Shown in pieces: positions 1 through 7,525 of a stretch of 17,642 bases of DNA. Below the pieces are notes generated by a model. It saw only the letters and a program-made list of their open reading frames with translations, had not been told where the DNA came from and ran no database searches. Numbering within the stretch: the first letter of the stretch is position 1; each line of letters begins with the position of its first letter. The translations under genes and the position numbers were made by a program. The DNA comes from JAGQSZ01 sp049672765 (GTDB lineage: Bacteria; Actinomycetota; Acidimicrobiia; Acidimicrobiales; Microtrichaceae): assembly GCA_049672765.1 (NCBI GenBank), contig JBATWQ010000174.1, positions 1-17,642 on the forward strand, in the 5' to 3' direction.

Positions 1-60
1 CCGTCCGGGTGGTCGCCGTCCGGGTCGTCGCCGTCCGGGTCGTCGCCGTCCGGGTCGTCG
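1..60 (-). repeat. 15-bp tandem repeat coding the acidic RsgA tail
   Basis: Four consecutive 15-base units, nearly identical on the plus strand (core gtccgggtcgtcgcc, one unit with a G for C), encode DDPDG on the minus strand in the rsgA frame; one unit reads DHPDG. The array continues beyond base 1, so copy number is unknown. Units in phase with the codons keep the frame when copies are gained or lost. Confidence 0.9.
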
Positions 61-1166
61 CCGAAGTCCTCCTCGGTGGAGTAGCTCCGGCTGCTCGAGG
101 TTGTCGCCTCCGGGTCCCGTCGCCGGGCTTTGCGGCGAGATCGTTGGTTGCGCTGGTGGCGCACCTCGCGCTCACGGGTCTCGAGGCCATCCTCAAGTTG
201 GTCCAGCTCGAGCGCCAGTGACTGCCAGACCTCGACCCTGTCGGCCCCGATCTGTCCGGACTCGACCGCTTCCAGAAGCCCGCAGCCCGGCTCGTTGGTA
301 TGGGTGCAGTCATCGAAGCGACATTTCTGCACGAACGGCTCCAAATCGGCGAAGGCCTTTTCGAACCCGCTGTCAGCGGACCACAGCCCGACCCCTCTGA
401 TACCCGGAGTGTCGATGACCAGGGCGCCGTTGCCCAATTCGATGATCTGGCCGGCCGTTGTCGTGTGCCGTCCCCGACGGTCACCCTCGCGGACCTCGGC
501 CACCAGCTGAACCGGGTGACCCGCCAGGGCGTTGACCAGGGTCGACTTGCCGGCGCCCGAGGATCCCAGCAGCGCGATCACCGTCCCTTTGTCGTGGAGC
601 CCATCCAGTTCGACCAGGCCCTGCGCGTGTGACACCGAAACACACTTGACCTCGGCCCCCGGAGCAAATCGCTGGGCGGCCTCGCGTTGGCGTTCCCGCT
701 CCCCGGGCTCGACGAGATCTGCCTTCGTGAGCAGCACGACGGGCTGGGCGCCGCTCTCCCACGCCAGTACCAGTTCCCTTGCAAGGCGACCGGGGTTGAA
801 GCCCGGGTCGAGTGGCTGCAGGACAAAGACGGTGTCCATGTTGGCGGCGAGCGGCCGCGAACGTAGCTGCAACTGATCACGAGCCACTCCGGGTGATCGC
901 CGCTCGAACACAGTCGCTCTCGGCAGGATCACTTCAATCCGACCGGCCTCTCGGTCCAGGGCACAGATGTCGCCGACCACCACCCGTCGGGACGACTTGG
1001 CGGCAACGACAAGTTGCTCGTCACCCGGCTTCCGGGCGACGGTGATCCCGCCCTTGTCGATCCGAACCACCCGGACCGGAATCAGATCCCCGGCGTCGAT
1101 ACGGGCCCACTCCTGTGACCAGTGTTCGTTCCAGCCCGGTGGGAACACGGCAGGCGGGTCACTCAC
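1..1166 (-). CDS. rsgA: Ribosome small-subunit-dependent GTPase RsgA, partial (3' end outside window)
   Basis: Circularly permuted GTPase that acts on the 30S subunit late in its assembly. Translating the minus strand gives an OB-fold-like N-terminus, then the permuted G-motif order typical of RsgA: G4 TKAD (residues 147-150), G1 P-loop GSSGAGKST (201-209), G2 GRGRHTTT (starting about residue 232) and G3 DTPG (252-255). A zinc knuckle follows (C282, C287, H289, C295). A basic stretch comes next (about 331-350), then an acidic tail of DDPDG repeats from about residue 370 that runs off the window, so no stop is visible. At 388 visible residues it is already longer than a usual RsgA (about 300-350). 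The start is GTG 1166, because a stop codon lies 2 codons upstream; no clear Shine-Dalgarno is seen. It is divergent from ppx. Identity is secure; the exact start and total length are not. Confidence 0.93.
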   Translation of the reverse strand, partial: MSDPPAVFPPGWNEHWSQEWARIDAGDLIPVRVVRIDKGGITVARKPGDEQLVVAAKSSRRVVVGDICALDREAGRIEVILPRATVFERRSPGVARDQLQLRSRPLAANMDTVFVLQPLDPGFNPGRLARELVLAWESGAQPVVLLTKADLVEPGERERQREAAQRFAPGAEVKCVSVSHAQGLVELDGLHDKGTVIALLGSSGAGKSTLVNALAGHPVQLVAEVREGDRRGRHTTTAGQIIELGNGALVIDTPGIRGVGLWSADSGFEKAFADLEPFVQKCRFDDCTHTNEPGCGLLEAVESGQIGADRVEVWQSLALELDQLEDGLETREREVRHQRNQRSRRKARRRDPEATTSSSRSYSTEEDFGDDPDGDDPDGDDPDGDHPD

Positions 1167-1200
1167 CAGCTACGTCCACGACTCATCAGCTAGGTCCGTG
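1161..1200. repeat. Imperfect 20-bp tandem duplication between rsgA and ppx
   Basis: Bases 1161-1180 and 1181-1200 match at 16 of 20 positions (core ACTCA-CAGCTA-GTCC). The first copy covers the proposed rsgA GTG start (1164-1166); the second lies in the rsgA upstream region. It could be a regulatory repeat or a simple duplication. No function can be assigned from the sequence alone. Confidence 0.6.
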
Positions 1201-1289
1201 GAAGGATTCGTCCGTCGCAGGTGTGTCTCCATCGCAAGATGGTGCCACCCCGTCGACCGTTGTCCAAGCATCCTGTCCACGCCGCCATC

Positions 1290-1317
1290 TTGGAACTTCA
1301 CTGCCCCGACCTACACT
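1290..1317 (+). promoter_or_regulatory. Putative ppx promoter, leaderless type
   Basis: A -35-like TTGGAA (1290-1295), a 16-base spacer and a -10-like TACACT (1312-1317) lie so that the usual transcription start would fall on or next to the ATG at 1324, six bases after the -10 box. No Shine-Dalgarno precedes this ATG, which agrees with a leaderless mRNA. Confidence 0.5.
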
Positions 1318-1323
1318 TTGCAG

Positions 1324-2904
1324 ATGGCCCTGCCTGACGCTCTGGCAGCGATCGACATCGGAACGAACTCGGTCCACATGCTCATCGCCAGGATCTCGGC
1401 CAATGGTCGCTTCGAGGTCCTCACCCGCCAGAAGGAGATGGTCCGGCTGGGATCGGGCAAGGGTGAGATGAAGCGGCTGGAACCAGCGGCCATCGATCGT
1501 GGGATCGCTGCCCTGACGAGATGCCGGTCGCTCGCACAGTCTTTCGACGCCCAGATACATGCGGTCGCAACTTCTGCGGTCAGAGAGGCGCTCAACGCGG
1601 ACGAGTTCATCAGCCGGGCACGCGAAGAGGCCGGTGTCGAGGTAGAGGTGATTCCGGGCCACGAGGAGGCCCGGCTGATCCAACTCGGAGTGCTCCAGGC
1701 GTTACCGATATTCGACAAGCCGATGGTTCTGTTAGACGTCGGTGGTGGCTCGACGGAAGTCCTCTTCGGCAAGAGCGGGACAGTCCAGTACGCCAGGTCG
1801 ATCAAGCTGGGCTCGCTGAGAATGACCGACAAGTTCTTCCCGGCAGGCGAAGTAGTCGGGGACGCCGTCGAGCGATGCCGACAGTATGTCGAGGCCCGGT
1901 TGGCTCCGATGGCCCATGAGACCTCGACTTTTCCCCACGAGGTGGCTGTCGCCTCATCGGGCACCGCCGAAGCCCTTGCCGTAATGGCGTACACCCGCCG
2001 AAAAGGCTCGGTGCCCCAGAAACTGAACGCTGCGACCTTCGCAGTGTCGGAACTGACAGCGACGGTCGACGAGCTCGGAGCGGCCCGGACCGTGGCCGAG
2101 CGCCGCAAGATCGCAGGAGTCGACTCCGGGCGTGCCGACATACTTCTCGCCGGCGCAATCGTCCTGGAGCAGGTCTGCCTGGCTCTGGGCATCGACGAGC
2201 TCACCATCTCGGAATACGCGCTGCGGGAGGGCGTCCTCCTGGACGCACTCGATCGAGCCGGTGGCGGCCCGTTGCACCACCTGTCGGACCTGCGTCGCTC
2301 CTCGGTGTTCCACCTGATGGAACTCTGCGACGACGACCCGGAGCACTCACTGCAGGTGGCGAAGATCGTGATGCAGCTCCACGATGCCCTGGGTGAACGT
2401 CTGGGGCTCGGCGACGGGGAACGCGAGCTCCTCGAAGCGGCCGCCTTGCTGTCCAACGTGGGTTTGTTCATCGCCCACTCTGGTCACCACAAGCACACTT
2501 ACTACGTGATTCGAAACACCGATCACCTGATGGGATTCACCGATAGCGAGATCGAGCTCGTCGCCCAGATCGCCAGATACCACCGCAAGAGCGCCCCGTC
2601 GGAGGAGAAGCACCCCGAGTTCGCCTCGCTGCAGAAGTCGGATCGTGCCGTTGTTCGGGCGGCGTCTTCGCTGCTTCGGATCGCAATCGGGATTGATCGC
2701 AGCCACGACGGAGCGGTGGAGCGGGTGGTCGTCCAGGACCAGGGGTCAGCCATCAGAATCGAATTGCGAGGCGCCCCCGGAGCCGACCTGGCACTCGAGC
2801 AGTACTCGGCCGAGACGAGAAGCCAGGGGCTGGCTGCCATCCTCGGTGCCACCATCAGTGTCGAAGTCGGCGAAGAGTTTGCAGACGAGGTCGCAGAGGA
2901 CTGA
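1324..2904 (+). CDS. ppx: Ppx/GppA family exopolyphosphatase / guanosine pentaphosphatase
   Basis: Cytoplasmic enzyme of the family that removes terminal phosphate from polyphosphate and/or pppGpp. The 526-residue product has the ASKHA (actin-like) fold motifs: DIGTNS (11-16), AVATSAVREA (80-89), GHEEA (112-116) and DVGGGSTE (138-145). A C-terminal HD-like helical domain follows (about 285-480), with SGHHKH (386-391) and RYHRKS. The length matches two-domain Ppx/GppA proteins rather than the short about 310-residue actinobacterial form. The canonical H-D/H-E pair of the C-terminal domain (as in LLHDVG) is replaced by S377-N378, so metal-dependent chemistry in that domain is doubtful. The start is ATG 1324, just before the conserved DIGTNS strand; the frame is open upstream to about 967 but that part has no family similarity. 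It is monocistronic and convergent with mscL. Substrate preference between polyphosphate and pppGpp cannot be read from the sequence. Confidence 0.92.
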   Translation: MALPDALAAIDIGTNSVHMLIARISANGRFEVLTRQKEMVRLGSGKGEMKRLEPAAIDRGIAALTRCRSLAQSFDAQIHAVATSAVREALNADEFISRAREEAGVEVEVIPGHEEARLIQLGVLQALPIFDKPMVLLDVGGGSTEVLFGKSGTVQYARSIKLGSLRMTDKFFPAGEVVGDAVERCRQYVEARLAPMAHETSTFPHEVAVASSGTAEALAVMAYTRRKGSVPQKLNAATFAVSELTATVDELGAARTVAERRKIAGVDSGRADILLAGAIVLEQVCLALGIDELTISEYALREGVLLDALDRAGGGPLHHLSDLRRSSVFHLMELCDDDPEHSLQVAKIVMQLHDALGERLGLGDGERELLEAAALLSNVGLFIAHSGHHKHTYYVIRNTDHLMGFTDSEIELVAQIARYHRKSAPSEEKHPEFASLQKSDRAVVRAASSLLRIAIGIDRSHDGAVERVVVQDQGSAIRIELRGAPGADLALEQYSAETRSQGLAAILGATISVEVGEEFADEVAED

Positions 2905-2935
2905 GGCCGGTCGCCTGCATGGGTTCGGCGTATGT

Positions 2936-3319
2936 TCAGCGCTTGGTTGAGGCGGCGATCTCTTCGAGCAGGGCGACCATCTTCTCTTCGTTGGTCGGCT
3001 CTACGTCGTCCGCCTGGCCCCGCTTGCGTCGCTCGGCGAGCATGTTCAGCGGCATTACGACCGTGAAATAGATCGCCGCGGCAATGATGAGGAAGCTCAC
3101 GAGAGCTGTGAGGAACTTGCCGTAGGCGATTTCGCCATCGCCGATTTCGAGAATCAGGCTGTTGAAGTTCGGCTTCCCGACGATCGCTCCGATCAGGGCC
3201 ATCAGAACGTCGTCCACGAATGAGGTGACAACGGCCCCGAACGCGACGCCGATGACGATGCCAACCGCCATGTCGACCACATTGCCCCGCATTATGAACT
3301 CTTTGAATCCCTTGAGCAT
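2936..3319 (-). CDS. mscL: Large-conductance mechanosensitive channel MscL
   Basis: Pentameric inner-membrane channel that opens under membrane tension and releases solutes in hypo-osmotic shock. The 127-residue product has the N-terminal amphipathic helix (MLKGFKEFIMRGNVVD), a first membrane helix with the glycine-rich pore face (AVGIVIGVAFGAVVTSFV, about 18-35), a periplasmic loop (about 45-70), a second membrane helix (about 71-92) and a charged cytoplasmic C-terminal helix ending EEKMVALLEEIAASTKR. Length and layout are standard. The ATG at 3319 has a strong Shine-Dalgarno (GGAGG, 6 bases upstream), unlike most other starts here. It converges with ppx and is divergent from the moxR-like gene. 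Confidence 0.97.
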   Translation of the reverse strand: MLKGFKEFIMRGNVVDMAVGIVIGVAFGAVVTSFVDDVLMALIGAIVGKPNFNSLILEIGDGEIAYGKFLTALVSFLIIAAAIYFTVVMPLNMLAERRKRGQADDVEPTNEEKMVALLEEIAASTKR

Positions 3320-3452
3320 CGTGAACCTCCAACTAGCCGGATCAGGTCAACGTACCTGCCCACTGTGACATATGGCGGGATTTGATGACGAGCAGCCGGA
3401 TCGACCCTCCGGACGGCTCCAGACGGTGAACCCGCGCCCCGGCCTGGGCCGA

Positions 3453-3483
3453 TTGACCGCCCGGTCAAGCGGCTCGGTAGTCT
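3453..3483 (+). promoter_or_regulatory. Putative moxR operon promoter with a perfect 7-bp palindrome at the -35
   Basis: TTGACCG (3453-3459), CC, CGGTCAA (3462-3468) is a perfect inverted repeat. Its left arm reads as a -35 (TTGACC). A -10-like TAGTCT lies at 3478-3483 after a long 19-base spacer, exactly six bases before the ATG at 3490. The palindrome could be an operator for an unidentified dimeric regulator; the leaderless arrangement resembles the ppx and nadD starts. Confidence 0.5.
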
Positions 3484-3489
3484 CTGGGT

Positions 3490-4443
3490 ATGACCGCTGA
3501 GACTTCCTCGTCGACATCACTAGTTCACTCCGAGCCACGCTTCGAGGATGTCGATGGGCTACGAGAGGCGCTCCGGAAGGTCGACTACCTGTCGGACGAG
3601 GGGATCGCCGGCATCGTCTATCTGGCGGACCGTCTGGGCAAACCGATCCTGGTGGAGGGACCTGCCGGCACCGGCAAGACACAGTTGGCAAAATCCGTTG
3701 CCGAGGTGCTCGGTGCCAGACTGATCCGTCTGCAGTGTTACGAAGGCCTCGATGAGTCCAAGGCTCTGTATGAATGGAACTACAAGAAGCAGCTCCTGAG
3801 GATCCAGGCGACGAAGACCGACACCGACTCCCAGGCCTGGGAGGAGATCGAGGAGGACATCTTCTCGAGCGACTTCCTTCTTGAGCGTCCCCTGTTGGAG
3901 GCCATCAGGGCCGAGGACCCCGTGGTCCTGCTCATCGACGAGGTTGACAGGGTGGAGGTCGAGACCGAGGCGCTGCTGCTCGAGATTCTCTCGGACTACC
4001 AGGTTTCGATTCCCGAACTCGGCACCATCTCGGCACGTCAGATTCCGATGGTGTTCCTGACCTCCAACAACACCCGCGAGCTTTCCGAGGCGCTCAAGCG
4101 TCGTTGCCTGTACCTGCACGTCGACTATCCCGACATGGAACGTGAGAAGGAAATCGTTCTAACCAAGGTTCCGGAACTTTCGGAGTCCCTGGCCGATCAG
4201 ATTGCAAGGGTCGTGCGATCGATCCGCCAGCTCGAACTCAAGAAGGCCCCTTCGGTCTCGGAGACCATTGACTGGGCCAGGACCCTGGTGTTGCTGGGGG
4301 TCGAGCACATCGATGCCGAGACCGCCACCGGCACCATCAACATCCTGCTCAAGTATCAGACCGACATCGCCAAGGCGGTCAAGGAGCTCACTGCCGAGCA
4401 GAAGTCCTTCAACAAGGGTGGCCCCCTGTCGACCACCTCCTGA
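3490..4443 (+). CDS. MoxR-family AAA+ ATPase
   Basis: Chaperone-like ATPase of the MoxR group, which usually works with a VWA-domain partner to mature or insert cofactors into a target enzyme. The 317-residue product shows Walker A GPAGTGKT (57-64), Walker B VVLLIDE (145-151), sensor 1 TSNN (191-194) and the arginine-finger region ALKRR (201-205). The lid domain occupies about 215-310. The ATG at 3490 lacks a Shine-Dalgarno but sits six bases after a -10-like box. The VWA gene starts 9 bases after the stop, indicating one operon and one complex. No carbon monoxide dehydrogenase or other molybdenum hydroxylase subunit lies in the window, so the client is unknown. Confidence 0.93.
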   Translation: MTAETSSSTSLVHSEPRFEDVDGLREALRKVDYLSDEGIAGIVYLADRLGKPILVEGPAGTGKTQLAKSVAEVLGARLIRLQCYEGLDESKALYEWNYKKQLLRIQATKTDTDSQAWEEIEEDIFSSDFLLERPLLEAIRAEDPVVLLIDEVDRVEVETEALLLEILSDYQVSIPELGTISARQIPMVFLTSNNTRELSEALKRRCLYLHVDYPDMEREKEIVLTKVPELSESLADQIARVVRSIRQLELKKAPSVSETIDWARTLVLLGVEHIDAETATGTINILLKYQTDIAKAVKELTAEQKSFNKGGPLSTTS

Positions 4444-4452
4444 GGCATCGGG

Positions 4453-5967
4453 ATGGTCGAGCGCACCCAGAACACAGGTGATGACACCCAGGTCGTCGAC
4501 TCGCTACCGGCCAGCGCCGGGGCACCGCTGCTCGACCTGCTCTCGGGATTCATCGCCGAACTGCGTAATGCGGGACTGCCGGTATCGCTGACCGAAAACC
4601 TGGACGCGATGGAAGCCGTCCAGCACATTCCGATCGGTGATCGCGAGGCGTTCAAATACGCGCTGGCGGCCACGCTGGTCAAGAACCACTCGCACTGGCG
4701 TGCCTTCGAAACCGTCTTCGAGGTCTACTTCTCGCTGCGGGGAGCAGAGTGGTCACTCGACCCCGACGCAACCGACCTTCCGATCCTCGAGGACGAAGAG
4801 GGCCAGCAGGGCGAAGGCCCCGGTGAGTCACCCCAGGCGCAGGGCGGCGCGGCCGAGTCGCTGACCCCGGAAGAGCTCGCCGAGATGCTCTACCGATCGC
4901 TCCAGAGCGGCGACCAGGCGATGATGCGGGCGATGGCGCGCCAGTCGGTGCGTCGGTATGCCGGAATGGAACCCGGTCGACCCGTCGGGGGCACCTACTA
5001 CCTCTATCGGACTCTCCGGAACCTGGACCTCGATGGAGTACTCGAACGCCTCGTCGAACAGTCGAAGGACGAATCGCCCGAGCCGCTGACCTCGCTCGAG
5101 GAACGTCTTGAACGCGACGAGTTCGAGAGCCGGATCGAGGAGTTCCGCAAGGAGATCGAGGCTGAGATCCGTCGTCGACTCGTCGCCGACCGCGGGGTCG
5201 AGGCGATGGCAAAGACGCTGCGCAAGCCGTTGCCCGAGGACATCGACTTCATGCACGCCAGCCGCGAAGAGATGGTGCAACTGCGAAAGGCGCTCCAGCC
5301 GTTGACCCGTCGCCTGGCGGTCCGACTGGCCCGCAAGCGCCGTCACGGGCGCAAGGGTTCCCTGGACTTCCGTTCCACGGTCCGCCACTCGCTCAGCTTC
5401 GGCGGCGTGCCAGCCGAACCCAAGTTCAAATATCCGCGACCCACCAAGCCCGAGATCTTCGTCATCGCCGATATCTCTGGTTCGGTGGCTGCGTTCGCAC
5501 GGTTCACGCTCCACCTGGTCTACGCGATCTCGGGTCAGTTCTCCCGGGTCCGCAGCTTTGTGTTCATCGACGGACTCGACGAGGTCACCCGCTTCTTCGA
5601 GGGAACCGAGGACATCCTCGAGGCAATCCACCGGGTCAACAGCGAGGCCGACGTCGTTTGGGTGGATGGTCACTCCGACTACGGGCACGCCTTCGAGGTT
5701 TTCTGGCAGAAATACGGCCAGGATGTCACTTCCAAGGCCACGGTCATCATCCTCGGCGACGCCCGCAACAACTACCACGCGTCGCAGAGTTGGGTTATCA
5801 AGGAGATCCGTAAGAAGGCCCGACACGTCTGGTGGTTGAACCCTGAACCCAAGGCATATTGGGACACGGGTGACTCCATCGTGGGGGAGTACGCGACGTA
5901 CTGCGACGGGGCTTTCGAGTGTCGGAATCTGCGTCAGCTGGAAAGATTTGTAGACCATCTGGTCTGA
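4453..5967 (+). CDS. CoxE-like von Willebrand factor A domain protein
   Basis: Partner of the upstream MoxR-type ATPase; such VWA proteins bind a metal through a MIDAS site and contact the client. The 504-residue product has an N-terminal helical region (about 15-110), an acidic, Gln/Gly-rich linker (about 113-137), a charged helical middle and a C-terminal VWA domain from about 330. The MIDAS core DISGS is at 340-344, a HSDYG segment is near 400, and an acidic residue of the GDARNN loop is at D436. The ATG at 4453 follows GAGG overlapping the end of the preceding gene by a spacing typical of a ribosome site. CoxE in CO dehydrogenase clusters is shorter, so the long N-terminal part probably serves another client. 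Family call is firm, function is not. Confidence 0.9.
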   Translation: MVERTQNTGDDTQVVDSLPASAGAPLLDLLSGFIAELRNAGLPVSLTENLDAMEAVQHIPIGDREAFKYALAATLVKNHSHWRAFETVFEVYFSLRGAEWSLDPDATDLPILEDEEGQQGEGPGESPQAQGGAAESLTPEELAEMLYRSLQSGDQAMMRAMARQSVRRYAGMEPGRPVGGTYYLYRTLRNLDLDGVLERLVEQSKDESPEPLTSLEERLERDEFESRIEEFRKEIEAEIRRRLVADRGVEAMAKTLRKPLPEDIDFMHASREEMVQLRKALQPLTRRLAVRLARKRRHGRKGSLDFRSTVRHSLSFGGVPAEPKFKYPRPTKPEIFVIADISGSVAAFARFTLHLVYAISGQFSRVRSFVFIDGLDEVTRFFEGTEDILEAIHRVNSEADVVWVDGHSDYGHAFEVFWQKYGQDVTSKATVIILGDARNNYHASQSWVIKEIRKKARHVWWLNPEPKAYWDTGDSIVGEYATYCDGAFECRNLRQLERFVDHLV

Positions 5968-6085
5968 ATGGATCATTCTCAGCAGAATCCGTATCGGAGA
6001 GCGTGGAATTCATTCAGGTGTCCTCGGTTTCTGCCGATTGGTGAAGTGTTGAGACGGCTCGACCGGGTCGCCACGGACTGCCTAC

Positions 6086-7525
6086 ATGATCTTCACCCAG
6101 ACATATGAAGACGAATTTGTAGCGTCGATCGAGGACGATCGCCCCGATCCATCGATGCTGGTTGACCAGAACGACTTGATGCGCCTGGCCGCCGAGCACA
6201 ACCCCGATGTGACCGGGGTCGTAGATCCTGATGGGACGTTTCGATACGCGGCCGGCGACACGGTCGCCCTCATCGGAATGCAAGCGGCGGAAGCCGTGGG
6301 AATGAAGATCTGGGAGTTCGTACATCCCGACGATCTGGACTCGGCGGCAGGGGCGCTCAACGAAGCGTCGCGAGTGTCCGGAAGGCACCTTCCCACTGTC
6401 TTCAGGGTGAGACACCTGGCGGATTCCTGGGTCGAGTGCGAGGTCAAGGGAACGACGTTCGATGGCCCCGGTGGATCCTGGATGATTCTGGCCGTCCGAG
6501 GGATAGCCAACCGCAATCAGTTGATGGACCGACGCAGGGCCCTTGAGCAGTTGATCCGTCGAGCATCCACCGAGTGCTCGGCGGTCTCCTGGCAGGAGGC
6601 TGACGATGTGGTCTCGGGCTTTCTCGGACAACTGGCAGGCGTCGTCAATGCTCGGTCGGTATTGCTCGCGTGGGAGTCCCGCGGGCAGATGGAGGTCGCT
6701 GCACGTTGGCCTGATCATCAGGTCGTCCTTCCGGGAGTTCCCTTCGAGTCCGTGTGGCCGATGGAGGAGACGGCCTCGTCGCTTCTCAAGTTCAGCTCCG
6801 ATCTGGAATCCGAGCCCGAAAGCGCCATTCGGAACACTCTGATCGCGTCAGGGGCCAGGGCCGCGGTCGAGGTGGCGCTGTCTGCGGGCGAGCCATGGCG
6901 CATGTTGCGGATCGCTTTCGATGACGACTGGAGGCAATGGGACGACGCCAACATCGACCTGGTCAAGGTGCTGACGATGACTCTGCTCTCGACGCTCGGG
7001 CGTTGCTGGGCCGAGAAGTCACTCCAGGTGCAGGCAACTACCGATGCGCTGACCGGGCTGATGAACCGCACCGAGCTCTACCGGGTGCTCGACCTGTGTC
7101 TCGGGGATCGACGTGGACAGGGCACAGTGGCGGTTCTCTACGGCGATCTGAACCACTTCAAGCAGGTCAACGACGTGGAAGGCCACGGGGCAGGTGACTC
7201 ATTGCTGATCGAGGTCGCCGAGGCGCTCAGGTCCAGCGTCAGAGCCGTTGATGTGTTGGCTCGCGTAGGTGGAGATGAGTTCGTGATCGTCTGTCCTGAC
7301 ATCGAGGACGACGCACAACTCGACAACATCGTTCGTCGGATCGAAACGACGGTGGCGAGCCTCGGTACCGAGGACCGGCCGGTCAGCATCAGTGTTGGCC
7401 GAGCGGTATCGGGATCGTGTAGGACCGGAGATCAGCTGATCAGCGAAGCCGACGAGGACATGTACCGGGTCAAGCGGGCCAGTGGTGGCAGGGAAGCGAT
7501 GGGACGCCAAGTTCACGGCAGGTGA
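6086..7525 (+). CDS. PAS/GAF-like/GGDEF diguanylate cyclase
   Basis: Probable cytoplasmic sensor that makes cyclic di-GMP. In the 479-residue product residues about 30-145 look like a PAS fold (GVVDPDGTFRYAAGDT, then IWEFVHPDDL), about 160-310 like a GAF domain, and about 315-470 form a GGDEF domain. The substrate segment YGDLNHFKQVND, the intact active-site GGDEF (395-399) and the inhibitory-site motif RAVD (386-389) are all present, so both catalysis and product inhibition should be possible. No membrane segment or EAL domain is visible. The start ATG 6086 has neither a clear Shine-Dalgarno nor a -10 box close by, so the N-terminus is less sure. Its last 13 bases overlap the 3' end of the convergent PaaX-type gene. 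The 118 bases upstream hold no gene. Confidence 0.9.
   Translation: MIFTQTYEDEFVASIEDDRPDPSMLVDQNDLMRLAAEHNPDVTGVVDPDGTFRYAAGDTVALIGMQAAEAVGMKIWEFVHPDDLDSAAGALNEASRVSGRHLPTVFRVRHLADSWVECEVKGTTFDGPGGSWMILAVRGIANRNQLMDRRRALEQLIRRASTECSAVSWQEADDVVSGFLGQLAGVVNARSVLLAWESRGQMEVAARWPDHQVVLPGVPFESVWPMEETASSLLKFSSDLESEPESAIRNTLIASGARAAVEVALSAGEPWRMLRIAFDDDWRQWDDANIDLVKVLTMTLLSTLGRCWAEKSLQVQATTDALTGLMNRTELYRVLDLCLGDRRGQGTVAVLYGDLNHFKQVNDVEGHGAGDSLLIEVAEALRSSVRAVDVLARVGGDEFVIVCPDIEDDAQLDNIVRRIETTVASLGTEDRPVSISVGRAVSGSCRTGDQLISEADEDMYRVKRASGGREAMGRQVHGR

Noticed and set aside
1..60. CRISPR-like repeat array at the left edge
   Set aside because: The 15-bp units are contiguous without spacers and lie in frame inside rsgA, so this is a coding tandem repeat.
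967..1323. N-terminal extension of the Ppx/GppA frame (open from 967)
   Set aside because: The extension overlaps rsgA on the other strand, has no family similarity, and the conserved DIGTNS strand begins right after ATG 1324, which has a promoter-like box six bases upstream.
1311..2471. 386-codon open frame on the minus strand inside ppx
   Set aside because: Ser/Arg/Thr-rich antisense translation typical of a GC-rich shadow frame; the plus strand codes a clear Ppx/GppA protein.
4828..5976. 382-codon open frame on the minus strand inside the VWA gene
   Set aside because: Shadow frame of the CoxE-like gene, with no recognisable motifs; it mirrors the third-base GC bias of the real gene.
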